Of a stretch of 64,000 nucleotides of DNA, positions 1 to 10,991 are shown piece after piece (positions within the stretch are counted from its first letter, which is position 1; each line of letters opens with the position of its first letter). The stretch is taken from the NCBI GenBank assembly GCA_031763025.1, contig JASSKH010000021.1, positions 248,001 through 312,000 of the forward strand, in the 5' to 3' direction. Made by a program: the position numbers and the translations under genes. This stretch comes from Macrocystis pyrifera (Eukaryota > Sar > Phaeophyceae > Laminariales > Laminariaceae). The notes under the pieces are model-generated. The model worked only from the letters and a program-made list of their open reading frames with translations, did no database searches and was not told where the DNA came from.

Positions 1-192
1 AGAAATGTTGCTTGAAATTTTTGCAGTAAGCAGGTAGCCATCCAGTTTCGTGATGCCGAGAGCGAGACATGTCACGGTCGTGCGGGCGAAGGCCATCTTA
101 AGCTCATTTTTCATGTTCATACCGGTAAAGTGAAGGACCGTCGACTGAAGCATTGGCCCTATCTGCTTGAGACTTCCACTCTGTAGAAAATC
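1..192 (-). CDS. Exon of unidentified gene, continues beyond left edge
   Basis: The minus-strand frame is open over all 64 codons from 192 to the window edge. It begins after a good acceptor (TATGTTTCAG) in phase 0. The peptide starts DFLQSGSLKQIGPMLQ and is helical, with alternating hydrophobic and polar residues; I recognise no domain. It joins in phase 0 to the exon at 648-848, so the two are read as neighbouring exons of one minus-strand gene lying downstream of the UNC45-like gene. The end of the gene is outside the window. Codon use is richer in C/G at third positions than the surrounding DNA, which supports coding. The product is unknown. Confidence 0.55.
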
Positions 193-647
193 CTGAAACA
201 TACGGGCGGTGCCCTCACCAAATTCACCACTTCGTTTCGCGTGCCGTGCTATCTCCTCCATCACGACGTCTTGCCACTCACTAACCCAACAGCACGATCC
301 TCTACCCCTGCCCTACTCCCCTCCTCTTCCCCGTCCATCTCACTTCCCTCCTCTTCCCCGTCAATCGCACTCCACTCTCCTTCTCATTGCATTCCGTCCG
401 TATAACCATCTTTCTCTGTCACGGCTGCAAGCCTTGCGATTTATCGTATGGCCTGACAGGAGCGAGCAGTAGTACCTTGTTTTTAGGCAATAGGTAGTGT
501 CAAAGAAACTTGTTTTACATATGCTAATGAGAAAAACGTAACCAATACATAGAGAGGGCAAAAAACAGCACAAATCAGGACCAGGACAAAACCTTCATGA
601 TTCAGTATGAGTATGCAGAACAAAAACGCGTTCAAAGCCCTGCTCAC

Positions 648-848
648 CTGCTTCTTGAGAACACGCGTGCCCTCACTCAGCTGGTTAAAGATGGGTGCCA
701 TAACGTTTAGTCTCCGCTCCAACCGTGACACCTTGATTCTCTCGTGCATGACTACGTCTTGCAGCGCTTCATCTCTCGCGTTCTCCGCTCGTCCGTTAGA
801 AATCGGAGTCCAATCGGCATCCTCCTTTACCTCAACTCTTGCAAGAGA
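648..848 (-). CDS. Exon of unidentified gene, coiled-coil-like
   Basis: This is a minus-strand exon of exactly 67 codons, phase 0 at both ends. The acceptor is TATGCTAG at 850-849 and the donor is CAG|GTGAGC at 647-646. The peptide runs from SLARVEVKEDADWTP to TRVLKKQ and contains a charged helical stretch (MHERIKVSRLERRLN) with heptad-like spacing, suggesting a short coiled coil. The next exon in the window is 1-192, after a 455-nt intron. No family is recognised. The start of the gene has not been found to the right; a weak upstream exon candidate lies at 1131-1254. Confidence 0.55.
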
Positions 849-1130
849 CTAGCATATTTTTTTTTGCACAGTTTTCCCTTGTTCGCGTAGATCTGCTATC
901 ACGGAGGCCCATAGTACATTGGCCCAACCTAGTCCAAAGCACTGTTTATCTCAAGAACTACCGCCCTACCCCGACAGTGTCGTCTGTGCAAAACACGCTG
1001 TTGATGGTAGGCTTTCTATCGATGCTACTTTTGCATTCTTCAGAAATACATTGGGAAGTATCTCTTCCCCCCCTGTGGGCCTACCAGGTATACGTCAAGG
1101 GACACCGTGATAGCGTCTTTCGAGCTCTCA

Positions 1131-1254
1131 TGCGCGCGCCTCCGACGCAACGCGCTCCCCCTCTAGCGCGGGCCAAAGTTGCTGCTGTTCGACAAGCTCG
1201 GAGCGGGCCGTAGACAAGGTTGCCTTCAATTCCTGGCTGAGGTCTTGCTCTAGG
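1131..1254 (-). CDS. Possible coiled-coil exon of the same unidentified gene
   Basis: A GC-rich minus-strand open stretch reads KKRSLEQDLSQELKATL and continues with ARSELVEQQQ, strongly helical in character. It lies 283 nt upstream of the exon at 648-848 on the same strand. It ends at a TGA, and the only GT dinucleotides before that stop (for example GTTGCG) are poor donors, so its splicing cannot be settled. It is listed as a candidate because its composition differs from the AT-richer surroundings. Confidence 0.22.
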
Positions 1255-3252
1255 CTCCTTTTCTTCCTTGCTCCGTTATCTTGTTATCTAAGTTCGTTAC
1301 GTCACGTAACAAACGACCTGCATACAAAACTATGAAAGATTAAGCCCGACACATAACGTCATGGAGAATTGCTGCAATGCACGACAGCAATCGGATCCAC
1401 ACATGTTGGGTAGCTTCACACGTGAGAATCTCGTCACTGCTCTTGCTAAAAAGGGCTACCCATACTCACCGTACCACAACTCAAAGCAAAACCGACACAG
1501 GACTTACTGCTGCATTACATGAGAAGAATCCTCAACTGAGAGTATTCCTTGGGCGGGACCTCAATAGTAGGTATTTCGCAGGTGTGCTATTGTTCAGTCA
1601 CCCGGTCGGAAACTTGACGGCAGTGGCGCAATGTATGAGGTTCATGACCAATGAATACAGTAGCAGTGTATCTTCACTCCTCCGAAGGAGGTGTTGCTTC
1701 CAATTTGGTATTGCCATTGGGGCGAAGGTGCCGAGTTATACCCGTACATAAGTGTTGTAACTAAAATGAACAGAGGTTGACCATCCAAGCGAGGGTTAAC
1801 GTAAGCAACACGAAAGTCGGCAGTGATGCGCCCATACCCCGGAGTGTTGAAATCTTTTACGTTGGCCGTGGGGGTGGTGGGGACAAAGTAGCATGGTCTG
1901 AACGTCCATACGTGAACGGGTGGCTACGAAGACAACGGGGGCAATGTACGTGAAGGCATGACACGTAGCGGGGCGGTACGTCCAGCGGAGCCTCTATTTG
2001 ACGACAACACGCAAATATTAATGTTCAAAATGTGACCCAAAAAAAATCGAATGACTTGCCAGATTTAATGTTGGAGAGAATATATCGGTATATGTTCTAA
2101 ACGTTGTGATGATCGACATTTTACGCTTCAAAGCGGCCTAACCCTACCAAATGACGTACAAGGTACAACGGAAGGGGTTGTTATATTTATGTTGCACATC
2201 GTCAAGTGGTATTGGCTGTAACAAAACACGAACAAAAACGTGTTGTAGTTGATGTGGAGTTTGCTAAAAGTTACGATGAGCGAGAAATCATGCCTGAAAA
2301 ATATGTGAGTCCACACGAATCACGTGCAACGCGGACAGGAAGATGTGGAGTCGTCAACGTCGCGGAACGGGAGATGGTGTTCCCCGTAAAAACCCACCAT
2401 GGAAGAAATATTTCGTAGGTCACGTTGTTTAGGCCAGGTTTAGTGGGTTCTGTTCGTCCCGATTCAAGAGTCTCGTAGTGAAGCCATGTAAACAGACACG
2501 TTGGCTTCAATGAATGATCACCCATACGTCGGGGGTTCAATTTCTCCGCTGTAGGTAAAAGGTATACCATATGTCTATTCTTCACGTTGTACCGGTACTT
2601 CTACCCGATCACATCCAACACATCAAACGTATGTATGAGCTGGTCTTTCCTCATAGAAAGATGCAAGCCTTGCGGTCGCAAATTATGCGGCAGAGCAACT
2701 ACCAGAGCATCGTAAATTATGTGAGGATATTAGACGTTGTTGGGTGAACCAAAGTACTGGATATGAAATATAGAGCATAAACAAGCCAGCGGACGAGATA
2801 CATTGAAAGATATTACCAGTAGGAAACAAAAAAAAAGTACAGAATCCACCGCCACAGAAGAGCAAGCGGATGTGCGGATCGCCCTGTTCCTGAAATTGTG
2901 TCGGTTGATACCTCCAGTAGGTGATGCGTGTACGGTGAACACGGTTAACAAAGAGAACGTCGTGCAGCGTCAGCGAATGCAAGGAAGTTTCGGTGAAGGC
3001 TTTAGTGAACACCTACTCAATTCGGTGAAGGCAGGAGGCAAAGTAAATACAACGTCAGAAGACCGTCAGGGACGTGTTCGGGAGGAGTGTCGTCGTCGAA
3101 AATGCTGCGGGAGGAAATAAATCGTTCCGGTGATGGGGAGTAAGTTCTATTGGACTAAGAAAGTGCAAAAATAGGCTAACAATATCAGGATTCTTGTAAA
3201 TTTGCATCAACTATCTTACAACCACAAAATGCGGACTATGGCTGCAAACCTG
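1255..3252. other. Intergenic stretch with no supported feature
   Basis: Only short, non-overlapping ORFs without domain signatures are present. I saw no repeat arms, RNA gene or convincing exon here. Confidence 0.5.
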
Positions 3253-4202
3253 TTCCAAGTCGTATGTATATGTTGCCGGAACGCCTACGCGCGGGTACTT
3301 GACGAGGAATTCCTGAGGGTGCTAGCGTCCCCATAATAAAGGTTCCAATGCTCGCGCTGTAGGTACGTTGCACGCAAGATCAATGAGCATGGTCGAACAA
3401 TGTGGTGTCGCCAGAAAAAATCGAAAGCCAGTCTGGAGTACGCTCTAAAGGCCCGATACAAACAGTGGTAGAATAGGAAACCACCCAAATTACCCAAACC
3501 TACAATTTTGGAATGGTCGAAATGAAGCCATTTCGTTCTCTAGCCAAGGGAGCATTCGATTGCAAAAAACCAAGGAAGAAGTTAGGCCGTACAGGTTTCG
3601 TTGATAAACAGAGTTTTATAGTACATCATTTATCTGGTAGGCGCGTGCGTGTGTATCAGTCGAGCACTTCACATACATGGCGATAGCACAACGGAATGGA
3701 ACTCCACAGCCGCTGCAGCCGCCACCAGGCCCACTTGCAGACGATCAGGGGGGGCAATGTCGTGGTGTCCGCCGAAGAGGGAAGTTGGGCGTTTCGGGCG
3801 TCGCAGGAGATGAGAGAAACGACACACACAGATGACTGTGATATCGGTTTGTTTTTAGAGAGACGAACGGCAACTCCCACTACGCGCACTTTCCTCGCAC
3901 AATCCGACCCTGAAGTAATAATCTGTCGGGCGATCTTCACTCGACCTACCCGAGCTCGCGTTCGCCCCATGCCCCGATGATCGTCGGCGTGCTGACCCAT
4001 CGTACCCAATAATATCTAGTTTAACGGGAACGAAAGTCATTGGGCCTCAGGCATTTCTGTCCATTTCATTATTGGGACGTCCAAGTTTTCTCTCGTGAGT
4101 AAATCAATAGCGCCCGGCTTAAGGGGACGCTGGCACGCTCAGGAGTGCGTCGATAAGTACCCGCGCGTAGGCGTTTCGGCAACACATACATACGACTTGG
4201 AA
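3253..4202. mobile_element. 950-bp non-autonomous element with 80-bp terminal inverted repeats
   Basis: The sequence at 3253-3332 (starting TTCCAAGTCGTATGTAT) returns as its reverse complement at 4123-4202, with about ten differences in 80 positions and no net length change. The interior has no transposase-like ORF; the longest frame is about 117 codons and has no recognisable domain. This is the architecture of a MITE or deletion derivative of a DNA transposon. A target-site duplication could not be identified with confidence, so the superfamily is open. Confidence 0.75.
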
Positions 4203-7200
4203 TTAGAGTGAGGGGTTTTCAACCAAGATCCGTATTTCGTGGATGCAGAATGGTTCACGCAAATATACGGTAATCTCAAGCTTTTTAGCCCTGTTTGCAC
4301 TTTTTTGGGCCCGGTAACTCACTACCCATCATGGGAACGTAGTTTTGCGCCCAACAGCATCTTCGACGACGAATACCTAAGAAATATAGCATCCGCCTGG
4401 AGAACAGCAATCTTCTAGTGAAGGCCATTTCTTCTTCGGCGACGTGACCGTTGTGCAATCCCTTGCGTGAAATGAACCATGTCTGCGTTTGTGCGAGCTT
4501 CTTTGTGCTACTGGCTCCCAACTTCGAATACGCAAAAACACCTCGTGGGTCGTTTCTCGCTGCCGACGACTGCCGTCTGGCGAACCCGACGCCCGCACAG
4601 ACCCCATCACGAGCATCCCTCAATTTCGCGGGGTATAGTTTCCTGTGAGGATCTGAAGCTGTCCACAAGTGAAGTGCAAACGTTCAGTTGGGGGGTAATT
4701 TCGACCACTGGAGCACTTCTTTGTTTAATTTGTTATTCAATTTGTCGAGTTTGTACAAGTCGCCGTGGCACGGACTCAAGTTCGCTTGTCCGAAGGAGAT
4801 ATATATGTTGAAACCAAATCAAATCCAATTAACTAATAATATATTAATGGAATTACGAAAGAGCAAGTCTTTGTGCATACAGATCCTTGTGTTTTTTCTC
4901 TGAAAATATATATATTTTGCTTTTCCTTTCGTTCACATCTTCAGCATGACCGCCTTGTTTGTGTTGGTGGGTGGCGTCACGGATGTGTTGCCCGATCGCA
5001 AGCCAGAGCAATAACAACAGCGAACGCCATCCCAGCCGGGAAATCAACAATTGGTGTGTGAGAGGGGTACATCGCAAACGTGTGGTGAGTCGGCGGGCAT
5101 GGAATGGCAGAACCAACGGTGCTCTGGGCGCTTCATACTCTGGTTACGAGTACAGTGATTCGACAAGCATCGTTCACAGCAGTCGTATAAGATCCTTGTT
5201 CCGCGAGACAGTCTTGACTCATGTACTCTTCTACTGAAAATCTGCATATATATCATGTCTCGGAGTAAGGAGCCCAAGCATTAGAGACGTACGTACGCAG
5301 ATCTACGGCCGTAGCTGTTTTTCTTAAGGGATCTAATTAGCGACACGTACGTAGTACCCTCAAAGTGTTCTTTCCTAGCTGCGTACTCGTCTTGCAGCGG
5401 TTCTCTATTGTTTGAGTCGATCTGATCATCTACCTCCACTGGGTTGAGGAATGTCATGCTCTCACACTTGTCGGCGACCGCAACGCCGACTCGAAAATGC
5501 GGTCAAGTGCTTGATTCACGAAAGCTGTCTCAGTCCTAAGATCCATCTAAATATCGGCGAGTCCCATCGTATTCAAAAGTAATATCTGGAAATAGATGTA
5601 CAGCTATGGTTGTACCCATCAAAAAACAATCCAAACCCGATGTTTTAAACCCCAATGTACTGTAATGCGGACAACGTGGCGATGATCATTTTCTGTAGTA
5701 CTACTAACATTGACAGCCTCAGCGAACCAAATTGACGCCGGTTTCGAGACAACCTATATTTTGTCGCCTGGATGGGAGTGCGCTGGTGGTACGGTAAAGT
5801 GGCCTTCGGTGCCGAGTGGATGGCCCATTTCTCGCAAACGGCACCAGAGCGACCTGTATAATTTCAGGAGGATGTTTGTATGGGCAATAGAAATCTTGGT
5901 GCGAAAAAGGTCCTAACATTAATGTATGGATTTTGCGTGAGGCGATGTACAACCCTAACCCTAACCCCAATCCCTGCAGGTGTTTCTAAGAAACGGATGA
6001 GAGTTTTTCTCAGGGGTGGGTGTCAGGTTATTCTTTACGAGAAACCAAGCAGGGGGCAGCATGAACAGTACTCGCCGGCCTCTTCACGCTGTTGGTGTCG
6101 GCTTCTGTGTTTAAAGTAGGAGGAAGGAGTGAGGGGCAGAAGTATTGGGTGACTTGTCCATCGAGAAGATCGGTTGCTGATACCAGCGCAAGACCGCAGT
6201 GTGTAGAATATTGTGTGTCTGGGGGAATCGCGAACTGCCTACGCGTAAGAGTTACCTGACTGTATCGCATTGTTAGCTAGCTTTACGAGTTGAACCGCTC
6301 GGGCCTTACTCGCAACCCTCGGGGGTTTTTGACACCCTTGGATAGGCGGCACATTTACCAACTTGCGGGGCGATGTTCGCTAGCGGTTTGGCCGGCCACT
6401 TGATAACGATTATTTATAGGCACGGTAGAATACGCGCGGCTCTTCGGCACTGTAGCTATTGGTAGCTATGAGGTGATGTCAAACGCATGCCACAGTAGAG
6501 TTGCACCATTGTTTTTCTGAGGCTACTCACTTGAGGCGCTATGTACCTCACCCTGTAACTGATTTGAAGAACAATAAAAGTGCAACTCGATGGACAATCC
6601 CATGTCCTAGGCATACAAAAATGTCATTTTACGAAACAAAAATAGTGTTCTGACGATATTGGGTTCAGGAGCCCTGTCACTCAGACACATTTTAGCGTAA
6701 ACGTGCTACCTCTATCATAGAACGCGTCGTCGATGAGTATTAATAAGCGTCTGCTGCGACAATGGTATTACACTTCATATGTCAAAGTACAACACAGTAT
6801 TAACCGGCGAGTAAAGGTTGTTCAGCAAGGGAACAAACAGGTGCTAAACGAACGGTTTGCTTTGGTGTTGAAGTCGGGATACATAGCGATATTCAAGTTT
6901 GAATACACACTTGATAGCCACCTCGTTGCGCTGTCGACACGGTTGATAGCCAATCAAATCAAACTAGCTCCCCGTTGATTTTTTTTCCTCTTGTACGGTG
7001 ATACAAATATATACTAATACTGCACGGTGGTCATTGTAGCTATGGCGCAAAAGACAGGTGTCAAGTCGACATCGCTGAGCGTAACACAGACAAAGGATGT
7101 CCATATAGCCTTGTACGACTAATATGGTTGCCAGTATGACCAGCGTGAACACAGGTTAGAGGGGAACAAAAAAAAGAAGGACAAGAAAGGCCTTGCTTGT

Positions 7201-8049
7201 TCTATATTTAGCGTCACCCCCGCAGATTGGTCACAGTGCCTCCGAAACTCAATATGCTCCCCAACCCTAATCGTATGCCTACCTCTAGCATATATTGATG
7301 CCGCTACTCGCAGTCCTGCAAAACCCACACAGCACGTGCCCTTAGTCCATTCAAACAACGTTCGTCACAGCGGTGTTGACAGCGATCAAAATTCTATCGG
7401 AAACGTCGTTTAGTCCAAATTTGAAATACGATACAGGAGGAAAACCTCGGCTCCCCGAGAAGTTTCTTCCCCGTTTGCTCGAAACAATCAGGTTAGCAGC
7501 GCGATGGCTAAGGCGAGGCCGAAACAACCATCCCAGGGAACGCCCTACTCACCCATACTCCTTGAAGCAGCTTCGATCGACTGCTGGGTACGTCGATTTC
7601 TCTCTGGTAGTTTAGCAACATTTCGCGACACACATCTTCAATGTCCGTGATGGATCCACCTAATACGCCATATATATATACTGAATTGACTACTTGGCGT
7701 TGGGGCTACAAGGGTAGGGCTTGGATAGTTTGTCAGTATTTCCTCCAGCGAGATCTTTATAGTCCCCTCTGCTCGATATACACTAGCCTGTGCTCCGTAC
7801 AGACGAACCTTTGACACCCATGCTGGTTCCCTCATTTGCTGTAAGGCATACCACGCCTAGTGACCATTATTCAAGAAAAGGGGAAGGGGGGGCAAGGGAG
7901 AGATGGAACATCTTAGGAAAGAGGGAAGGTGGAGGTAAGTAGAAGCAACGATCGAGGAGAGGAGCTGGGACCGAGAACCGGTTCAATGTGTTGGCTTGAA
8001 TCCCGTCGGACAATCTGATGCAACCGTTGTAAGTTCCTACTGTTTTCGT
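4203..8049. other. Intergenic stretch, no supported gene
   Basis: Six frames give only short ORFs of mixed composition. Apart from a short telomere-like run at 5951-5970, no structure stood out. Confidence 0.45.
5951..5970 (+). repeat. Interstitial telomere-like run (CCCTAA)
   Basis: About three units of CCCTAA end in a degenerate copy. It is one of many such short runs in the window. Confidence 0.7.
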
Positions 8050-8059
8050 TGAGGTAAGC

Positions 8060-8290
8060 CATATCTAACAGTGCCGTGGGTATTGCTGTGAGTACTGCAG
8101 TGGGCATTGTCGTCGTGTGCCGTAAACATTGCCGTGGCGTGCCGTGGAACTTATCTTGGGGCTTGCCGGGGTATGCTGTGAGGGTTGCCGTGGCGCTTGC
8201 TGTAGGGCTTGCCGTGACAATATTTCCTTGGTATGCCATGGCAAAAGTCGTGGCACGCCGTGAGCACTACCGTGGGTTGCCATGGTACTG
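8060..8290 (+). repeat. Degenerate minisatellite, ~10-12 bp unit (TTGCCGTGG-like)
   Basis: The words GCCGTGG, GCTGTGAG and GCCATGG recur about every 10-14 bases across 230 bp. The units are too diverged for a firm consensus. Confidence 0.55.
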
Positions 8291-8523
8291 CCACGAAAAC
8301 GTTAAATAATGTACATCGCATCCCTGTCGAATGGCGGCCTTACAAGCTGTAGTCTACGACGCCGATCAAACCGCGGGACCCTCGATGCTGAGAGTATCGC
8401 GTGGGTGTTCCGCCCTGAGATTGTGGGTCCATGTGGGGGTTGAGACGGTGATTCGAACGTTATTCCACCGGCCAGCACCAACCAAGCATTGGCTCCTAGG
8501 GGCAACGGCCTGGAATAGGAGAG

Positions 8524-8635
8524 GGAGGGGGGGTGTACTCGATAGGAGAGATGTACTCGATCTCATGCATGGCCGTAGTCGTATGACCGTAGACCCTCGC
8601 ATCCCTACAATGCCGGGACGGGGCATGTCGGGTTT
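8524..8635 (-). repeat. Repeat A copy 1, 3' part (split by the copia element)
   Basis: It matches 17208-17320 almost base for base: a G run, then TACTCGATAGGAGAG, and on to CATGTCGGGTTT. The rest of this copy resumes at 15307 after the copia insertion. Read on the minus strand, the repeat ends in GAGTAC followed by a C-rich tail, so minus is taken as the sense orientation. Confidence 0.85.
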
Positions 8636-8913
8636 TGTTGATTGATCTCTAAAGGTATAGGCGCAGCTGGCACGGGAACGCGTGGTTGACTCCAGACAGT
8701 AACACGGAACTCCTCTTATATTATATCCGAGCTGTCGAGTGACAGCTCATGCATCACATGCAGGTTATTATCCAACATGACGCGGGAATAAACCTCCCGT
8801 TTATCCCCCCGAATATCCGACTAAATATCCCTCTCCTATAATCCTATGTCAATATATGGAACTCCCTAATATTTGATGTAACGTCTCCGTCGTTTTTCTG
8901 AGCACAATCAATA
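8636..8913 (-). repeat. 3' LTR of the copia element
   Basis: This 278-bp direct repeat of 15029-15306 lies downstream of RNase H in element sense. The ends are near-perfect 9-bp inverted repeats (TGTTGATTG / CAATCAATA on the plus strand). Confidence 0.96.
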
Positions 8914-8925
8914 TCCCCCCTGCTC
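8914..8925 (-). promoter_or_regulatory. Polypurine tract of the copia element
   Basis: On the minus strand GAGCAGGGGGGA directly abuts the 3' LTR, the expected position for the plus-strand primer of reverse transcription. Confidence 0.85.
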
Positions 8926-9572
8926 ATTATACACGACCATACTTTAATATCCCCCCAGCTCTGTACACTACAATGTACGACTCCGCTGGGTGGAAACATC
9001 TCAATATTATGACCAACTCAAACGAAATTCAGAAACATAATTTCACTCCAGAACCAAAAATCAAACTCTCAATTTCCAAAATACTATCCAAACTCTCCAA
9101 CTCAGAAAACATTTTCTATGGACCGCACACGCCCCCAGGCGCTTCATAGTCTCTCTTCAACCTTATCCAAAAAAAATATCCCTCTATTTCATGAGGAATT
9201 AATGCAAATCATATAAAACATCACAGTAGTCATACTCATCAGAATAAAAATTAAGCCAAGAAAATAAATGCCAGAGATCGCAAGGAACCCCGTTCCCTCG
9301 GACAAGGGTCTCCCCTTGCCCCCTACTCCCGCCATAGATACACAGATCGCGACGGTAATGCGAGATAGCATACATTCCTTCACTTGAATTTTATTTGACG
9401 TGGGGACTACTCGAAAACACCAAAAACTCTCGAAATCCATCACCAGGAACGAAATGGTATCATCCTCGGAATTATCCAGGGAAAAACGGCAGCATCTTCG
9501 GATTTATACGTAGTTCACACAAATCCTTCACTCAAAAAATAACATAAAACCTTCCACCTCGGAAAAACCGTG
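8926..9572 (-). other. 3' untranslated region of the copia element
   Basis: About 650 nt lie between the RNase H stop and the polypurine tract. No ORF of note is seen. A second ATATCCCCCC motif near 8948 resembles the tract at the LTR border. Confidence 0.7.
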
Positions 9573-10988
9573 TCAAATATTCATCAGAAAATCCCGGTGG
9601 TAACGAAACACCGTGTTGTTGAGCGGCTTTGTCAAGAAGTCTGCATGCTGTTTCTCCGACTCTACATGGGTAATAACAAACTCCCCCTTAAAAATAAGCT
9701 CGCGCAAAAAGTGGTGTCGTACGTCGATGTGCTTCGAATTCGACGTGCACACTGGATTTTGTGCCAGGTGCCTTGCCCCCTCGTTATCCTCGAAAACCGT
9801 AATACATCTCTCCCCAAGCCCCGGAAAAATAAAACTCCATACATAGCGCATGAACATTGCCTCCTTGATGGTGTCTGCCAGTGCTACATATTCGGCCTCA
9901 GTGGTTGAGAGTGTGACGCATTTCTGCGTCCTAGAAAACCAGCACACACACGCCCCAGCACACATGATGGCCCCACCGGAAACTGACCTCCTGTCAGTGG
10001 CTTTGTTGGCATAGTCTGCATCTGCAAACGCTACCAGCTCAAGCCCGCTACCCTTCTGGAACGTAATGCCGAAATCACTCGTAGAAAATACATACTCTAT
10101 TATACCGACTGTTGTCTTCCAGTGCACTTCCCTCGGCCTATTCGTGTACCTCGCTACCGCTCTCACCGCGTTCGCAATATCTGGTCGTGTTTGGTTCGCA
10201 AGCCACATCAAGCACCCCACCAACTCGCGGAAAGGCCAATCACCCACGGGTTCATTCTCGTCAAACTCCTCGAGCTTCACACCAGTCGAAAGCGGGATAT
10301 TCCTCCCAGAACTAACACCAAACCTCGCCGCGGTATTTTCAGCGAACGCCCGCTGCGAAATCGTCAAAGTACCAGCATCCCAATCCCTCGAAAAACAACA
10401 ACCAGCATACCACCGCAACTCGCCCAGATTGTTGATCGGAACAAGGTTGTTCAGGTCGTCACAGAACTGATCGCATCTAGCCTTGAGTCCTACAGCAAAA
10501 ATATCATCCACATGAACTATCGTTACAATGGAGACAGAGCCCGACTCGACCAACCTCATGACACACGCGTCAGCGGGGCTCTGCTCAAATCCTAGACTCT
10601 TCATGTGAGTGAGAAGGTGGTAGTGCCACGACCTCGACGCTTGCTTCAAGCCGTAGAGACTGCGATTCAACCTGACCACCTTACCAGACATTTCGCCGCA
10701 GCCGGGAGGTAGTCGCATGAATACATCCTCATCCAAACTCGACTGCACGAACGCCTGCTCAGCATCAAAATGACACAAATCCAAACCCAACTCGCACGCA
10801 ATAGCACCCAACAAACGGAAACAAGACGCTGCAGGCGTCGGAGCAAAAGTCTCAAAGAAATCAATACCCTCACGCTGCTTGAAACCTCGTGCCACCAGCC
10901 TTGCTTTCGCCCGCACCACGTCACCATGCTCATTGGACTTCCAGGCTAACACCCACTTCGCCGAGATGACGTTGAGCCCCTCTGGTTG
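9573..10988 (-). CDS. Copia reverse transcriptase and RNase H (frame continuing after UAG)
   Basis: The frame continues from the codon after the UAG at 10989-10991 to a stop at 9573. It opens with the canonical copia junction AKWVLAWKSNEHG and KARLVARGFKQ, followed by RT motifs (FDAEQAFVQSSL, then VHVDDIFAVG as the catalytic VDD box, where many copia enzymes have YVDD). RNase H signatures follow: DADYANKATDRRSVSGG, STTEAEYVAL, FEDNEGA and the C-terminal KHIDVRHHF. The domain is full length with no internal stop. The first in-frame AUG is at 10952, inside the RT N-terminus, so the domain is most simply expressed by readthrough or is silenced by the nonsense codon. Confidence 0.95.
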   Translation of the reverse strand, partial: QPEGLNVISAKWVLAWKSNEHGDVVRAKARLVARGFKQREGIDFFETFAPTPAASCFRLLGAIACELGLDLCHFDAEQAFVQSSLDEDVFMRLPPGCGEMSGKVVRLNRSLYGLKQASRSWHYHLLTHMKSLGFEQSPADACVMRLVESGSVSIVTIVHVDDIFAVGLKARCDQFCDDLNNLVPINNLGELRWYAGCCFSRDWDAGTLTISQRAFAENTAARFGVSSGRNIPLSTGVKLEEFDENEPVGDWPFRELVGCLMWLANQTRPDIANAVRAVARYTNRPREVHWKTTVGIIEYVFSTSDFGITFQKGSGLELVAFADADYANKATDRRSVSGGAIMCAGACVCWFSRTQKCVTLSTTEAEYVALADTIKEAMFMRYVWSFIFPGLGERCITVFEDNEGARHLAQNPVCTSNSKHIDVRHHFLRELIFKGEFVITHVESEKQHADFLTKPLNNTVFRYHRDFLMNI

Positions 10989-10991
10989 CTA
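10989..10991 (-). promoter_or_regulatory. In-frame UAG with readthrough-like context (UAG CAA CCA)
   Basis: The stop separates integrase-linker from RT in an otherwise continuous frame. The following hexamer CAACCA fits the CARYYA consensus of tobamovirus-type readthrough sites. It is equally compatible with a recent nonsense mutation. Confidence 0.5.
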
